The notes under the pieces: model-generated | Databases searched by the model: none | What the model was told of the DNA's origin: nothing | What the model saw: only the letters and a program-made list of their open reading frames with translations | Shown here: piece after piece, positions 25,121-36,503 of the stretch | How positions within the stretch are numbered: position 1 is the stretch's first letter | Layout of the letters: each line of letters begins with the position of its first letter | Assembly (NCBI RefSeq): GCF_900107545.1 | Contig: NZ_FNQZ01000002.1 | Location: 310,001-374,000, forward strand | Origin: Pseudobutyrivibrio sp. ACV-2 | GTDB taxonomy: Bacteria > Bacillota > Clostridia > Lachnospirales > Lachnospiraceae | Reading direction: 5' to 3' | DNA: 64,000 nt | Position numbers and translations under genes: made by a program

Positions 25121-27946
25121 TTACTTTAAATACTCTTTAAGGTACTGGCCTGTGTAACTTTGTTTAACTTTTACAATTTCCTCTGGTGTTCCTTTGGCTA
25201 TTACGGTACCACCTCTGTCACCACCGTCAGGGCCCATATCGATTATGTAGTCAGCGCACTTTATAACGTCCAAATTGTGCTCGATGACCACTACTGTGTT
25301 GCCCGAATCGGATAGCTTTCGCATGATTTCTACGAGTTTGTTTACATCGTCAAAATGAAGACCTGTGGTCGGCTCGTCAAGGATGTAGATTGTTTTTCCA
25401 GTGGCGCGACGTGACAGCTCTGTGGCAAGCTTGATACGCTGTGCCTCACCACCTGAAAGTGTGGTGGATGGCTGACCAAGCTTGATGTAGCCTAAGCCTA
25501 CATCGTATAGGCTCTGGATTTTGTTTAGGATGCTTGGAACATTTTTGAAGAATTCCACTGCTTCCTCTACTGTCATATCAAGGATGTCGTAGATGGTCTT
25601 GCCCTTGTAGTGAACCTCAAGTGTCTCTCGGTTGTAACGCTTACCTCCGCAGACTTCGCAAGGTACATACACATCAGGCAAGAAATGCATCTCGATTTTG
25701 ATGATACCGTCTCCTGAGCAGGCCTCACAGCGTCCGCCCTTTACGTTGAAAGAGAAACGCCCCTTGCTATAGCCTCTTTCTTTAGCTTCGGTTGTGCCTG
25801 CAAAAAGGTCTCTAATTAAATCGAACACTCCTGTGTATGTAGCAGGATTTGAGCGAGGAGTACGTCCGATTGGAGACTGGTCAATGTCGATGACCTTGTC
25901 TAGTGCTTCTGTACCAATGATATCATCGTGCTTTCCTGATATTTTGCGGGCACGATTAAGCCTCTTTGCCAAATCCTTGTATAAAATCTCGTTGATAAGG
26001 GAGCTCTTTCCTGAACCGGAAACTCCTGTTACAACTGTCATGATTCCAAGTGGAATATCCACGTCGATATTTTTAAGGTTGTGCTCCCTAGCGCCCTTTA
26101 TAGTGAGCCAGCCCTTTGGCTCACGACGCTCTGATGGAACAGGGATGCAAAGCTTGCCGCTTAGGTACTGACCTGTAATGGAATTAGGATTTGCCATGAT
26201 TTCCTCTGGTGTACCTGCTGCAACGACTTCTCCACCATCCTTGCCGGCGCGAGGGCCAATATCCACAAGATAATCCGCAGCCTTCATGGTATCGGAATCA
26301 TGCTCTACAACTATCAGGGTGTTGCCTAAGTCTCTAAGCCCCTTTAGGGATGCTAAAAGCTTGTCGTTATCCTTCTGATGAAGTCCGATAGATGGCTCAT
26401 CTAAAATATATGCAACACCTACCAGACCTGAGCCTATCTGGGTAGCCAGACGTATACGTTGAGCCTCACCACCTGATAGTGTGGCTGTAGCACGGGCAAG
26501 TGTTAGATAGTCAAGCCCTACATCTACCATGAATTTCAGACGATTTCTGATTTCCTTAAGGACTACAGCACCTATCTTTTTCTGCTGTTCAGTAAGGTCA
26601 AGGTTGTCGATAAGGTCGTATAGCTCATGAACCGGATACTGAGTCATCTCAAAAATATTTCTATCTGCGATTGTAACTGCAAGGCTTTCCTTTTTCAGAC
26701 GCTGACCATGACAGCATGGGCAATCGCTGTAAAACATGAATTCTTCGTATTCTTTTTTAGCAGACTCCGAATAGGTCTCCTTGTAGCGACGGTTGATATT
26801 TTCAATCAAGCCCTCAAATACTGTAGGATAAACGCCTCTGCCGCGCTGTCCCTCATAATGGACATCAACTGAGCGGTCGAAACCATGCATAAACATATGG
26901 CGGATGTTTTCCGGAAGCTCCTTGTATGGAGTATCCAGTGAGAATTTGTATTCCTCGGATAAAGCCTCAAGCAATGCGTGGGCAAAGCTTGTGCTTTTGT
27001 TTGAGGACTGCCAGCCAATGACCTGAACGCAACCCTCATTAAAGGAAAGTGATTTGTCTGGAATCATCAAATCCTCGTCGAATTCCATCTTGTAGCCAAG
27101 TCCGAAACACTCTGGGCAGGCGCCAAATGGATTGTTGAAGGAAAAGCTACGTGGCTCCACTTCATCGATGCTGATGCCGCAGTCCGGACATGAAAATCCT
27201 TCTGAGAATTTGATAGGCTCTCCGTCGATAACATCAACAATCACAAGACCATCAGCCAGCTTTAGCACTGCCTCGATTGAGTCAGTGAGACGCTTTTCGA
27301 TGCCCTCTTTGATTACAAGTCTGTCGATGACAATTTCAATATTGTGCTTTATATTTTTATCCAGCTTTATCTCTTCAGATAAATCGTAGACATTTCCATC
27401 TACATTTACACGGACGTAACCGGATTTTTTCGCTTTTTCAAATAGCTTTTCGTGAGTACCCTTGCGGCCTCTCACTACTGGTGCTAGTAGCTGAATTTTG
27501 GTGCGCTCAGGAAGTGCCATTATAGCATCAACCATCTGGTCTACAGTCTGCTTGCTGATAGGCTTGCCACAGTTTGGGCAGTGTGGGATGCCACATCTGG
27601 CATATAACAGACGCATGTAGTCATAGATTTCTGTAACAGTTCCTACTGTAGAACGTGGGTTGTGGTTGGTGCTTTTCTGGTCAATGGAAATGGCAGGTGG
27701 CATACCTTCCATGTGCTCTACGTTTGGCTTTTCCATCTGGCCCAAGAACTGGCGAGCGTAGCTGGAAAGAGATTCCATGTAGCGGCGCTGGCCCTCAGCA
27801 AAGATTGTGTCAAAGGCTAAGGATGATTTTCCTGAGCCTGAGAGACCTGTGAGAACTACAAATTCATCACGGGGAATGTCTATGCTTATGTTTTTAAGGT
27901 TGTGTTCGTTGGCACCTTTTATCTTGATATATTTTTTTTCTTTCAA
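25121..27946 (-). CDS. uvrA: Excinuclease ABC subunit A
   Basis: Damage-sensing ATPase of nucleotide excision repair. The 941-aa length is standard. It has two ABC ATPase halves (first Walker [10 protein letters not shown] near residue 34, second GVSGSGKSS near 645; two LSGGEAQRI signatures) and zinc modules ([37 protein letters not shown]). The start is TTG at 27946 with AGAGGA upstream. It follows uvrB, but a CCTCATCCG repeat (27975-28060) fills the gap between the two. Confidence 0.98.
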   Translation of the reverse strand: MKEKKYIKIKGANEHNLKNISIDIPRDEFVVLTGLSGSGKSSLAFDTIFAEGQRRYMESLSSYARQFLGQMEKPNVEHMEGMPPAISIDQKSTNHNPRSTVGTVTEIYDYMRLLYARCGIPHCPNCGKPISKQTVDQMVDAIMALPERTKIQLLAPVVRGRKGTHEKLFEKAKKSGYVRVNVDGNVYDLSEEIKLDKNIKHNIEIVIDRLVIKEGIEKRLTDSIEAVLKLADGLVIVDVIDGEPIKFSEGFSCPDCGISIDEVEPRSFSFNNPFGACPECFGLGYKMEFDEDLMIPDKSLSFNEGCVQVIGWQSSNKSTSFAHALLEALSEEYKFSLDTPYKELPENIRHMFMHGFDRSVDVHYEGQRGRGVYPTVFEGLIENINRRYKETYSESAKKEYEEFMFYSDCPCCHGQRLKKESLAVTIADRNIFEMTQYPVHELYDLIDNLDLTEQQKKIGAVVLKEIRNRLKFMVDVGLDYLTLARATATLSGGEAQRIRLATQIGSGLVGVAYILDEPSIGLHQKDNDKLLASLKGLRDLGNTLIVVEHDSDTMKAADYLVDIGPRAGKDGGEVVAAGTPEEIMANPNSITGQYLSGKLCIPVPSERREPKGWLTIKGAREHNLKNIDVDIPLGIMTVVTGVSGSGKSSLINEILYKDLAKRLNRARKISGKHDDIIGTEALDKVIDIDQSPIGRTPRSNPATYTGVFDLIRDLFAGTTEAKERGYSKGRFSFNVKGGRCEACSGDGIIKIEMHFLPDVYVPCEVCGGKRYNRETLEVHYKGKTIYDILDMTVEEAVEFFKNVPSILNKIQSLYDVGLGYIKLGQPSTTLSGGEAQRIKLATELSRRATGKTIYILDEPTTGLHFDDVNKLVEIMRKLSDSGNTVVVIEHNLDVIKCADYIIDMGPDGGDRGGTVIAKGTPEEIVKVKQSYTGQYLKEYLK

Positions 27947-27974
27947 TTTTGGTTCCTCTCTTGCTTTAGGTACG

Positions 27975-28060
27975 ACACCTCATCCGGCCTGCGGCCACCT
28001 TCCCCCTCGCCGGGGTGGCAGATAACGCTAAAGCATTATCTCTTCCCTCTAGGGGAAGGC
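27975..28060 (+). repeat. CCTCATCCG/CCTTCCCC hairpin repeat between uvrB and uvrA
   Basis: One B-type unit: CCTCATCCGGCC, short loop, GGCCACCTTCCCC, ending AGGGGAAGGC, with extra bases inserted in the second hairpin loop. Related units are at 36546-36597, 54384-54480 and 56773-56872. Confidence 0.85.
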
Positions 28061-28067
28061 TACTAAC

Positions 28068-30047
28068 TTATAAATCCCTCAACATATTTTTAAGTTCAAC
28101 CATTTTGTCGCGGTATTCGGCAGCAGCTTCGAAATTGAGCTCAGAAGCGGCCTTTTGCATCTTCTTTTGGATATCTGCGATAAGCTTTTCAAGCTCTTTT
28201 TTGTCCATTTCTTCAGGATCCTTCTTAAACTGCATTTCCTTTTTCGCGATGTCCCTGGAAATGGAGATGAGCTCGCGGACTGATTTTTGAATGGTCTGTG
28301 GTGTGATGCCGTGAGCCTCGTTGTAGGCCTTTTGGATTTCACGACGACGCTCCGTTTCACTGATAGCCTTTTCCATGGATTCTGTCATGGTGTCGGCATA
28401 CATGATTACGTGACCTTCGCTGTTACGAGCAGCACGTCCAATGGTCTGGATAAGTGAGCGCTCACTTCTGAGGAAGCCCTCTTTGTCTGCATCCAAAATG
28501 GCTACCAGGGTGATTTCCGGAATATCCAAGCCCTCACGCAAAAGGTTGATACCTACAAGCACATCAAACACATCCAGGCGCAAATCTCTGATGATTTCTG
28601 CACGTTCCATGGTGTCAATGTCGGAATGCATGTATTTAACCCTGATGCCAAGCTCTGCCAAATAATCAGTCAAATCCTCTGCCATGCGCTTGGTTAGAGT
28701 GGTAATCATTACTTTATTTTTATTTGCTGTTTCCTTTTGGATTTCGTTGAACAGATCGTCTATCTGACCATCTACAGGGCGTACTTCTATCTCTGGATCC
28801 AGCAATCCTGTAGGTCTGATAACCTGCTCAGCACGAAGCATTTCGTGTTCTTCCTCGTAGTCGCCAGGGGTAGCAGATACAAACATCATCTGGTCGATTT
28901 TCGATTCGAATTCTCCGAAATTCAAAGGTCTATTATCTAAAGCTGATGGAAGTCTGAAGCCGTACTCCACCAATGTGCGCTTTCTGGCCTGGTCGCCTGC
29001 AAACATACCTCGCACCTGAGGCAGTGTTATATGACTCTCATCTACGATAATGAGGAAATCATCACCAAAATAATCTATAAGGCATTTTGGTGGCTCTCCT
29101 GCCTTTTGAGCTGTCATGTGGCGGCTGTAGTTTTCGATACCGGAGCAAAAACCTGTCTCCCTGAGCATCTCTATATCAAAATTAGTGCGTTCAGCTATAC
29201 GCTGGGCTTCTATTAATTTGTCTTCGGATTTGAAGTATTTAACACGCTCGTCAAGCTCCGCTTCTATGCTGGCGCAGGCAGCGTTGATTTTATCCTGAGG
29301 AATAACATAGTGGCTGGCAGGGAAGATAGCACAGTGCTCTAAGGTGCGCTTCACCTGACCTGTCAATATATCTGTTTCGCATATACGGTCTATCTCATCC
29401 CCAAAGAATTCGATGCGGATACCATAGTCGCTGGTGTTGGCTGGGATGACCTCAAGCACATCACCGCGCACTCTAAAGGTACCGCGGGCAAAATCCATAT
29501 CATTACGCATGTACTGGATGTTTATCAGTTCATGGATGACATCGTCCCTGTCCTTCATATCACCAGGACGCAGAGAAACCATCATGTTTTGGAAATCATC
29601 AGGCTCACCGATGCCATAGATACAGGAAACTGATGAAACTATGATTACGTCACGCCTTTCAGAAAGAGACGCTGTTGCAGACAGACGCAGTTTGTCGATT
29701 TCATCATTTATAGAGGAATCCTTGGCGATGTAGGTATCAGTGCTAGGCACGTAGGCCTCGGGCTGATAGTAATCGTAGTAGGATACAAAATATTCCACGG
29801 CATTTTCCGGGAAGAATTCCTTGAACTCGGAATAGAGCTGGCCTGCCAGGGTCTTGTTGTGGGCAATGATAAGGGTTGGCTTGTTCAGCTGTTCAATGAC
29901 ATTGGCCATGGTGAAGGTCTTTCCTGAACCTGTAACACCAAGGAGTGTCTGCATCTGATTACCTTCCTTGAAGCCCCGAACCAGTTCCTCTATAGCCTGT
30001 GGCTGGTCGCCTGTAGGTTGGTACTGCGAATGTAACTTAAAATCCAT
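28068..30047 (-). CDS. uvrB: Excinuclease ABC subunit B
   Basis: Helicase-like damage verifier that is loaded by UvrA and recruits UvrC. Visible are [19 protein letters not shown] at the start, Walker [13 protein letters not shown], the beta-hairpin region ([13 protein letters not shown]), DESH, the C-terminal helicase motifs ([21 protein letters not shown]) and a terminal UVR domain (about 620-660). The ATG at 30047 fits known N-termini; a TTG four codons earlier is possible. It starts 31 bases after the hydrolase gene. Confidence 0.97.
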   Translation of the reverse strand: MDFKLHSQYQPTGDQPQAIEELVRGFKEGNQMQTLLGVTGSGKTFTMANVIEQLNKPTLIIAHNKTLAGQLYSEFKEFFPENAVEYFVSYYDYYQPEAYVPSTDTYIAKDSSINDEIDKLRLSATASLSERRDVIIVSSVSCIYGIGEPDDFQNMMVSLRPGDMKDRDDVIHELINIQYMRNDMDFARGTFRVRGDVLEVIPANTSDYGIRIEFFGDEIDRICETDILTGQVKRTLEHCAIFPASHYVIPQDKINAACASIEAELDERVKYFKSEDKLIEAQRIAERTNFDIEMLRETGFCSGIENYSRHMTAQKAGEPPKCLIDYFGDDFLIIVDESHITLPQVRGMFAGDQARKRTLVEYGFRLPSALDNRPLNFGEFESKIDQMMFVSATPGDYEEEHEMLRAEQVIRPTGLLDPEIEVRPVDGQIDDLFNEIQKETANKNKVMITTLTKRMAEDLTDYLAELGIRVKYMHSDIDTMERAEIIRDLRLDVFDVLVGINLLREGLDIPEITLVAILDADKEGFLRSERSLIQTIGRAARNSEGHVIMYADTMTESMEKAISETERRREIQKAYNEAHGITPQTIQKSVRELISISRDIAKKEMQFKKDPEEMDKKELEKLIADIQKKMQKAASELNFEAAAEYRDKMVELKNMLRDL

Positions 30048-30078
30048 AATGTTTACCAAAAATGCTATGCTAAATCAA

Positions 30079-30819
30079 TTAGTTAATAAATTTTAAAATT
30101 TCTTTTACTGTAATATCATTTTGCTCTTCCACTGTAATGGTAGGCTCTCCATCGCCCTTTTGGCTGCCGTAATCCCCAAAGAAAGCGTGGCAGCCACCAT
30201 CTATCACTACTTCGGTGTAATCAGATGGAAGATTTTTAAGATTTTCATTATACTTTTCTATTTTTAATACTTTGTCCTCAGAACCTCTGAGCAATAAAAC
30301 ATCTAAATCTGTTTCTGTTAAATCCTTCACGGAATATGATGCCATCAGGACGATGCCCTTATAATCCTCGGAGTGAAAATGGGCAAACCAGGATGCCATT
30401 ACACCTCCCAGGCTGTGGCCGCTCAAGTACCAGTCGTGAATCTCCGGACAGTTGTCTACAATGTCATTGGCTCCCTTTGGATTGAGAAGTGCCAGGTAGT
30501 GAGGCATACCTACAATGACGCACTCGATGTCGTTTTCTGCCAGCTGTTCCATTACAGGAGCGTAGGCTTCTGTCTCCACCAGGGCGCCTGGATAAAATAC
30601 CAGTCCAGCCTTGGGATTCTCTGGAATAAAGCTGATGTTTAATCCATCACGGACGACTGTGACACCATCCACTGGCTTAGTAACGTAGGTTAATGCCCTG
30701 TCTGTGGCTTCATAATAGTGGTTTACATAAGAGGCGAGGCGTGCCACAGCAGTAGCTATTAAAAGCAAGCCTACACCTAAAATAATTAATAGTTTCTTCT
30801 TTTTATTTTTAGTGTTCAC
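30079..30819 (-). CDS. Membrane-anchored alpha/beta hydrolase
   Basis: A 246-aa hydrolase with one N-terminal membrane anchor (about residues 8-28), so the catalytic domain is probably outside the membrane. The nucleophile elbow is GHSLGG, the acid is in LRGSEDKV and the catalytic His in GGCHAFFGDYG, giving a full Ser-Asp-His triad. The substrate is unknown. It directly precedes uvrB (31-base gap) but has no obvious functional link to repair. Confidence 0.85.
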   Translation of the reverse strand: MNTKNKKKKLLIILGVGLLLIATAVARLASYVNHYYEATDRALTYVTKPVDGVTVVRDGLNISFIPENPKAGLVFYPGALVETEAYAPVMEQLAENDIECVIVGMPHYLALLNPKGANDIVDNCPEIHDWYLSGHSLGGVMASWFAHFHSEDYKGIVLMASYSVKDLTETDLDVLLLRGSEDKVLKIEKYNENLKNLPSDYTEVVIDGGCHAFFGDYGSQKGDGEPTITVEEQNDITVKEILKFIN

Positions 30820-30889
30820 GTGTATTACTTATTGTCCTTTATCGAATTTTGTTAAATTCAGTTGCTCATATTATAGCACAGCAACCGTT

Positions 30890-32098
30890 TTAGTCAAACA
30901 TTTGTTTGCTGGATGCCAGCTTTGGCTGACTAAAAATGCTAAAAAGATTAATCACCAGATTATCTATAAAATAGGTAAATATCAGTGAAATAATCAGTGT
31001 TACAAATATTGAAATAACAAGGCCTACGCCGCGATATTCCAAGGATGATACATCGACTATTTTTCTGGATACAAAGTATAGCACCCACATGTGGATAAGC
31101 ATTATTCCATAGCCATATTTGCTTATTAATCTGACAAACAGGTTATCCACCAGTATCCCCTTTATTTTAAATAGGAGGGAGAAGATGCCTGTTGCTGCAA
31201 GCAACCTGAATATTGATAGATTGCTTATAATTCCTTCATTTGCAGGAGCTGATGGGTCTATAAAGAAAATGAATATGCTTGTAATGAGTCCGGCTGCAAT
31301 CAACAGATAATCAAATCTTCTAGTCTCCTCTTTTGAGCACCAATATCCTACGATGCTAACAAGTATCCAGCCAATTGCCTTTACAACCGGCACATTAAGG
31401 CAGTTAAAATAGCCGCCGATGATTGATGCCACAGCTATGAGCACCATGAAAATCGTTAGATTTTTATATGACAGCTTTCTTATGAGAATTCTGATAAGTG
31501 GCATGGAAATGTATACCAGAAGCAGATAATTTATCAGCCAAAAATGCGGCACATGATCCTGGGTGAGTATCAGGTTGATGAGCTTCCCCACAGACAGCGC
31601 TTTGAATTCATCATACTCCCACAAATACCACAGATAATAAACTACAAGAGGGATTGCAATTTTTGTCACCCTGCGTTTGTAAAATGCTGTGGCCGGTTCG
31701 ATTTTGCCTAGCAGCAGTGCTCCGGAAAGCATCACAAACAAAGCGTTGCATACAAAAGACCAATATCTGAAATGATCCAGGCTGCTGTACAAAAAGGTGC
31801 CACTCATTTCAGTTGCATTGGGTAGATCCCAATTTATCACATGAATCCCTATCACTAAAATAACCGCGATGGTTCTTAAATAATCATAGATGGGTGTGTG
31901 ATTCGATTTGATAAGTGCCAGCGATTTTTTGACGTATAGCTCATCTGCTTTCGAAGTAAATATGGCACATATAGCACCAAGTGCCATTGCATCGATAAAA
32001 ATATTGGGTCTGTCCTGGATAAAGCTGAAATGTTTTGTAAAGGCGGCTGCAATAAGAAGAACCGCCATCCAGTATGTTAAGTTAATTGATTTTTTCAT
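30890..32098 (-). CDS. Acyltransferase family 3 membrane protein
   Basis: About ten membrane helices. It contains the family 3 acyltransferase pattern near the start: YDYLRTIAVILVIGIHVI, with the His expected for catalysis. Members O-acetylate or O-acylate surface sugars, cell-wall polymers or small molecules; the target here is unknown. I prefer the ATG at 32098 (MKKSINLTYW, GGGAG upstream) over the frame start at 32137. It is a single gene between terminators. Confidence 0.85.
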   Translation of the reverse strand: MKKSINLTYWMAVLLIAAAFTKHFSFIQDRPNIFIDAMALGAICAIFTSKADELYVKKSLALIKSNHTPIYDYLRTIAVILVIGIHVINWDLPNATEMSGTFLYSSLDHFRYWSFVCNALFVMLSGALLLGKIEPATAFYKRRVTKIAIPLVVYYLWYLWEYDEFKALSVGKLINLILTQDHVPHFWLINYLLLVYISMPLIRILIRKLSYKNLTIFMVLIAVASIIGGYFNCLNVPVVKAIGWILVSIVGYWCSKEETRRFDYLLIAAGLITSIFIFFIDPSAPANEGIISNLSIFRLLAATGIFSLLFKIKGILVDNLFVRLISKYGYGIMLIHMWVLYFVSRKIVDVSSLEYRGVGLVISIFVTLIISLIFTYFIDNLVINLFSIFSQPKLASSKQMFD

Positions 32099-32144
32099 CT
32101 CTAATATGCTCCCTATTTTATAAAAATAGTATAGCACAATATAA

Positions 32145-32172
32145 AAGGCTAACCATCATTTTGGCTAGCCTT
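32145..32172 (-). terminator. Terminator after the DUF1292 gene
   Basis: Ten-pair stem AAGGCTAGCC / GGTTAGCCTT followed by TTTATA on the minus strand. Confidence 0.85.
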
Positions 32173-32182
32173 GTCTTTAAGT

Positions 32183-32440
32183 TTACTTCATTTCCATATA
32201 TGCTTCCGCTACTCGATTATAGTCAATCTGATTGGTGATTTTTTCCACCTTGAAGTCTTCCTCTCCTACTTTAACTCTATATAGAAAAACTCCTTCGTCG
32301 TTAACCGTATCACCTTCTACTAACGCCGCAGCTACATAACCTTTGTTCTCAAACTCGAACTGGTCGATAACTGCCATTTCTACTTCGTCACCATCCTTTG
32401 TATTGACAACAAATGTGATATACTCTCTAAATTCACTCAT
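32183..32440 (-). CDS. DUF1292-family small protein
   Basis: An 85-aa acidic cytosolic protein of the DUF1292 type (YrzB-like), common in Firmicutes with unknown function. Pattern: ITFVVNTKDGDEVEMAVIDQFEFENKGYVAAAL, then a second strand-rich half. AAGGAGG precedes the ATG, and a TATAAT box sits about 55 bases upstream. It has its own terminator. Confidence 0.8.
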   Translation of the reverse strand: MSEFREYITFVVNTKDGDEVEMAVIDQFEFENKGYVAAALVEGDTVNDEGVFLYRVKVGEEDFKVEKITNQIDYNRVAEAYMEMK

Positions 32441-32527
32441 GCGGGCGTCCTCCTTACATAACCTTCCCGTTATATGTTTGTATATTACATTATAATTGTG
32501 TATAGATTAAGCATAATATATGAAATA

Positions 32528-34195
32528 TTAAAGAATAGTAACAGACCTTGGGGCACAATTCACATTTTCGCCAAAGTATAGACACATTTCACTATCTGAG
32601 CCATTGATAATTATGGTTTTCCTCTCATTTTCGTATTCACGAGAAAATACGTATATACGTTTTTTATCATCCACAAGCTCCGTCCTGTAGCTGCCTCTGG
32701 TTAGCGCCTTAGAGCTCTTTCTTAAGGAAATCCAATACTTATAAAAATCTTCAAGTGAGTTTGTTTCATTCCATGGCATTGGCTTTCTATATTCACATTC
32801 TTCAAGACCGGTTATTCCTTTTTCATCTCCATAGAACACAGATGGAATTCCTGGTGCGCACATCATAAATGCAAAGGCCATCTTTAGCCTAGACTCATCT
32901 CCATTACAGAAGCTTAAGAAGCGTCCTATATCATGAGTATCAAGGAAGTTCATTTGAGCCAGTGTAACCTGTCTAGGGTAACGGTGAAGCATATGCTGGA
33001 TTCTTTCGTCAAATTTTGATGGAGTGATTTTTTCTTCTGCAAAGAAATCTCTACATATATTTGTAAAGGTGTAATTCATGGTGGAATCGAACTGATCCCC
33101 TAAAAGCCAAGCAGTGGAATCCTCCCAGATTTCACCTATTAGGAAGGAGTCCCTCTTTTCTTCTCTAATGGCTCTTTTGAACTGGCGGAAAAACTCATGG
33201 TCAATTTCATTGGCAACATCCATTCTCCATCCATCAATACCGCATTCACGAATCCAGAATCGGCCAACATCACAGCAATATTTACATACCTCTGGATTTC
33301 CTGTGTTAAGTTTTGGCATGTCTGAAACGTAGGCAAAGGCCTCATAATTTGGATAAGGATATCTTTCAATAGGAAATCTCAGCTTGTAGAACCAATCCAC
33401 ATACCTTGAATTTTCACCTTTTTCCAAAACATCCTTAAATGCAAAGAAATCAGGACCACAGTGATTGAATACACCATCTAAAATGACCTTTATACCTCGC
33501 TCGTGACAAACCTTTACCAAGGCCTTAAATTCATCCAAGGTACCAAAACAAGGATCGATATCAAAGTAATCTACAGTGTCATACTTGTGGTAGCTATTAG
33601 CCTTGAAAATAGGGTTTATGTAGATGCAGTTTGCACCTAAATCCGAAATATAATCAAGGTTATCCACAATACCAGATATTTTTCCACCAAGGTTTGAACG
33701 GAAGTGAATACCATCCTGTTCTATATCATTTCCCTGACCTGAAATAGCTCTGTGACCGTCTGCAAAGCTATCAGGGAAAATATGATACATTACCATGTCC
33801 TTAGTCCATTCAGGCATGGTAATCATATCCTCTCTTCGTAAATACGGATATTGGAAAAACTCTGTACGGTCTACGTCAGTGTTATCTGTAAAGCCGTGTT
33901 CACTATAATTCAGCTTTATTCCAAAATAATCTTCTAGGCTGAAATAGTAACAAATTCTGGTGTAATCACTTTTTACTTCAGCTTCAAAATAGTCATAGAT
34001 TTGGTCAGAGCCGGTGAGCTCCATTTCTACCTCTGTGACTCTGATTTGTTTTTCTCTATCCACTCTATCCCCATAGAAAAGGGAGGCCTTTTTCAGGTCT
34101 CCCTTTGCAGCTTTCAGGGATAGCACAAGTTTGTCTTCGGCCACCATATAGGCTTGCTCCGACAATGGTCTGTGTGTAATTCCTGCTAAATTCAT
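32528..34195 (-). CDS. Cytoplasmic GH13 neopullulanase / cyclomaltodextrinase-like enzyme
   Basis: Hydrolyses imported malto-oligosaccharides, possibly cyclodextrins or pullulan fragments. The N-terminal part (1-120) resembles the CBM34 domain of this subgroup. The GH13 barrel shows VILDGVFNHCG (region I), GWRMDVANE with the nucleophile Asp (region II), LIGEIWEDS with the acid/base Glu (region III) and FLDTHDIGRF (region IV). There is no signal peptide, so it acts inside the cell on what MalEFG imports. The 555-aa length is normal. It is the last gene of the mal operon, 39 bases after malG. Confidence 0.92.
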   Translation of the reverse strand: MNLAGITHRPLSEQAYMVAEDKLVLSLKAAKGDLKKASLFYGDRVDREKQIRVTEVEMELTGSDQIYDYFEAEVKSDYTRICYYFSLEDYFGIKLNYSEHGFTDNTDVDRTEFFQYPYLRREDMITMPEWTKDMVMYHIFPDSFADGHRAISGQGNDIEQDGIHFRSNLGGKISGIVDNLDYISDLGANCIYINPIFKANSYHKYDTVDYFDIDPCFGTLDEFKALVKVCHERGIKVILDGVFNHCGPDFFAFKDVLEKGENSRYVDWFYKLRFPIERYPYPNYEAFAYVSDMPKLNTGNPEVCKYCCDVGRFWIRECGIDGWRMDVANEIDHEFFRQFKRAIREEKRDSFLIGEIWEDSTAWLLGDQFDSTMNYTFTNICRDFFAEEKITPSKFDERIQHMLHRYPRQVTLAQMNFLDTHDIGRFLSFCNGDESRLKMAFAFMMCAPGIPSVFYGDEKGITGLEECEYRKPMPWNETNSLEDFYKYWISLRKSSKALTRGSYRTELVDDKKRIYVFSREYENERKTIIINGSDSEMCLYFGENVNCAPRSVTIL

Positions 34196-34234
34196 AATAT
34201 TTGTCCTTTACTCTTTCTAAGGCTAACGGGAAAG

Positions 34235-35077
34235 TTAACCCTTAACAGCACCACCTGTAACACCTTCAACATAGAACTTCTGCATTATGATGAAAAGAAT
34301 TGAAATTGGCACCGCAATCATAAGACCTCCACAGCAGAAGTATGCGAAGTACTGGTTAATAAGTGCTCTCTGTAACAGGTTGAAAAGACCTAATGCCATA
34401 GTCCAATCTGTAGGGTTCTTTGATTTAATCATCAATCGTACAAGTACGAAATCCATCCATGGATTTAAGAAGGAATTGATGATTGTATATACGATCATTG
34501 GCTTTGAAAGAGGTACTACTATCTTTGCAAATATTGTAGCCTCTGATGCACCTTCCAACTTTGCTGCCTCGTGAAGAGAGGTAGGGATAGTATCAAAGAA
34601 GCCCTTTAAAATCAAATATCCAAGTCCTGATGCACCTGAGTAGAGGATGATTAATCCTACTACACTGTCTGTAAGTCCAAGCATCTTCAAGATGAAATAC
34701 ATAGCAATCATTGAAAGAACACCTGGGAACATTCCAAGGATAAGAGAGAAGCTCATAAGCTGCTTTCTACCCTTGAACTCAATGAATGAAAATGCATAAG
34801 CTGTCATAATTACAAAGCAAGACGAAATGATACAGCTGCAAATACCGATTATCATTGAGTTTTTGAACCATGCAGGGAAGTTGGCCGCTGCATCTGGCTC
34901 AAAGAACAGCTGGTGATAATTTGCAAGTGTCCAGTGCTCTGGGAAGAAATGGTTTGTATTGATACCCTTTTGAGCACTGAATGTGGTGACTACCAGCCAA
35001 AAGATTGGCAGAAGCCAAATGAAAGCAAGGAGTGCTAATACTACATGTCTTCCGACGATTTTATATGTCTTTTTCAT
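34235..35077 (-). CDS. malG: Maltodextrin ABC transporter permease MalG-type
   Basis: A 280-aa inner-membrane permease with six helices. The EAA loop EAAKLEGASEATIFAKIVVPLSKP (residues about 188-211) contacts the ATPase subunit. The C-terminus (YVEGVTGGAVKG) matches MalG. Its ATG overlaps the malF stop (TAATG), so the two permeases are translationally coupled. No ATPase gene is present in this locus, so an MsmX/MalK-type ATPase from elsewhere is needed. Confidence 0.94.
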   Translation of the reverse strand: MKKTYKIVGRHVVLALLAFIWLLPIFWLVVTTFSAQKGINTNHFFPEHWTLANYHQLFFEPDAAANFPAWFKNSMIIGICSCIISSCFVIMTAYAFSFIEFKGRKQLMSFSLILGMFPGVLSMIAMYFILKMLGLTDSVVGLIILYSGASGLGYLILKGFFDTIPTSLHEAAKLEGASEATIFAKIVVPLSKPMIVYTIINSFLNPWMDFVLVRLMIKSKNPTDWTMALGLFNLLQRALINQYFAYFCCGGLMIAVPISILFIIMQKFYVEGVTGGAVKG

Positions 35078-36489
35078 TATCTATATACCCCCTCTTTATC
35101 TCCACCTATCATTCTTGAGAAGGTTAACAGTGATAAGCCTGCACAGATTACGAATGTTACGATACCGATAACTGATGCCATCTTGAAGTTAGAGTACTCA
35201 TTTGTAAGTCTGAACAGCCATGTGATAAGCAAGTCTGCTTCGTTGGCGTGTGAGTTTGCCATAGCCATGTTTGCAGTCTTGTAATTGCTGGTAAGCAGAT
35301 AGATAACATTGAAGTTGTTGATGTTACCGATTACTGACTGAATAAGGGATGGTCCTGTGATAAACATTACGTATGGCATTGTGATCTTCCAGAAAATCTG
35401 GAATTTATTTGCTCCATCGATTTTTGCTGACTCAATCTGGTCAGATGGAATATTCATAAGGATACCTGTCGCAACAAGCATCTGATATGGAATACCAATC
35501 CAGATGTTTACAAGGATGATGGTCGCATGAACCCAGCCTGGCTTTGAAAGGAACGGGATAAATGCATCACCTGGATTAAGTAAGCCGATGGTCTTGAAGA
35601 AATCGGTGATACCGATGTTTGAACAAAACGTATTTACGATACCATTGTCACCAAGCATTTTGCTGATGAGAAGCAGGGTAACGAACTGTGGGATACCAAT
35701 TGTAATAACAAATAAGGTTCTCCACATACCCTTGAAACGTGTATCCTCATGATTGATGAACTGGGCAAGTAAGATACCTCCAAGGAAGGTTGTTGCTGTG
35801 GCAACTACGGCCCAGATTAATGTCCAAATTAAAACTCTTACGAATGCGTAGCCAAATGTAATTGTCTGGCTTGTGGTGAAAAGATTTACGAAGTTTTTGA
35901 TACCCACCCATGTAAACAGATAAGTTGGTGGCTGATGATTTTCATCATAATTCGTAAATGCGATACATACCATGAAAAGGATAGGTATGATGTTGATAAG
36001 AAGAACGCCAATACTTGGCAATGTAAGAAGAGTGATATGGAATCTCTCATTTTTAAATGAGGTAATATCATCCATAAATGTATTGATGTGTTCTCCCTCT
36101 TCCTTCATCTTCTGCACACGATATACGGCTTTTATGTTTCCGATATAAAGTGCTATAAATGCAATGATTACAAGGATTGCGATGATTCCGTAAAGAAGAA
36201 TCAGCAATGAGTTATCGTAATCATTTACTGTTTTTTTCATGGTTAAAATGTCGAATACTTCTTCTCTTTGAACAGTACCAAGAGTGTTAAGTTTTGACAG
36301 ATATGGCATAAATACTTTAAAGATTGAAGTAAGTACCCCTACCTCTAAGAGGGTCATCAGGATACCACGTGCAATTTGCTTTCTTCCAAAATATCCTGCG
36401 CCCATGATTATAAGAGAAAGCTTTACCCAGATATCACCTTTTGCGATGGCTTGGGCGAAGCTACTAAAATAGTTTTTTATTTTGTTCAT
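35077..36489 (-). CDS. malF: Maltodextrin ABC transporter permease MalF-type
   Basis: A 470-aa permease. A hydrophobic N-terminal extension with two or three helices (about 20-140) precedes the six-helix permease core, whose EAA-like loop is SDQIESAKIDGANKFQIFWKITMP. A long N-terminus is a known trait of MalF proteins. The start is ATG at 36489 after GAGG, not the GTG two codons earlier. Upstream, a terminator made from a repeat lies between malE and malF and should lower permease output relative to the binding protein. Confidence 0.93.
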   Translation of the reverse strand: MNKIKNYFSSFAQAIAKGDIWVKLSLIIMGAGYFGRKQIARGILMTLLEVGVLTSIFKVFMPYLSKLNTLGTVQREEVFDILTMKKTVNDYDNSLLILLYGIIAILVIIAFIALYIGNIKAVYRVQKMKEEGEHINTFMDDITSFKNERFHITLLTLPSIGVLLINIIPILFMVCIAFTNYDENHQPPTYLFTWVGIKNFVNLFTTSQTITFGYAFVRVLIWTLIWAVVATATTFLGGILLAQFINHEDTRFKGMWRTLFVITIGIPQFVTLLLISKMLGDNGIVNTFCSNIGITDFFKTIGLLNPGDAFIPFLSKPGWVHATIILVNIWIGIPYQMLVATGILMNIPSDQIESAKIDGANKFQIFWKITMPYVMFITGPSLIQSVIGNINNFNVIYLLTSNYKTANMAMANSHANEADLLITWLFRLTNEYSNFKMASVIGIVTFVICAGLSLLTFSRMIGGDKEGVYR

Positions 36490-36503
36490 AGACACCTCGC
36501 TGA

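Noticed and set aside
27807-28290. Plus-strand frames of 72 and 91 codons around 28 kb
   Set aside because: They are antisense to the uvrA start and uvrB end joined through the repeat; no ribosome site.
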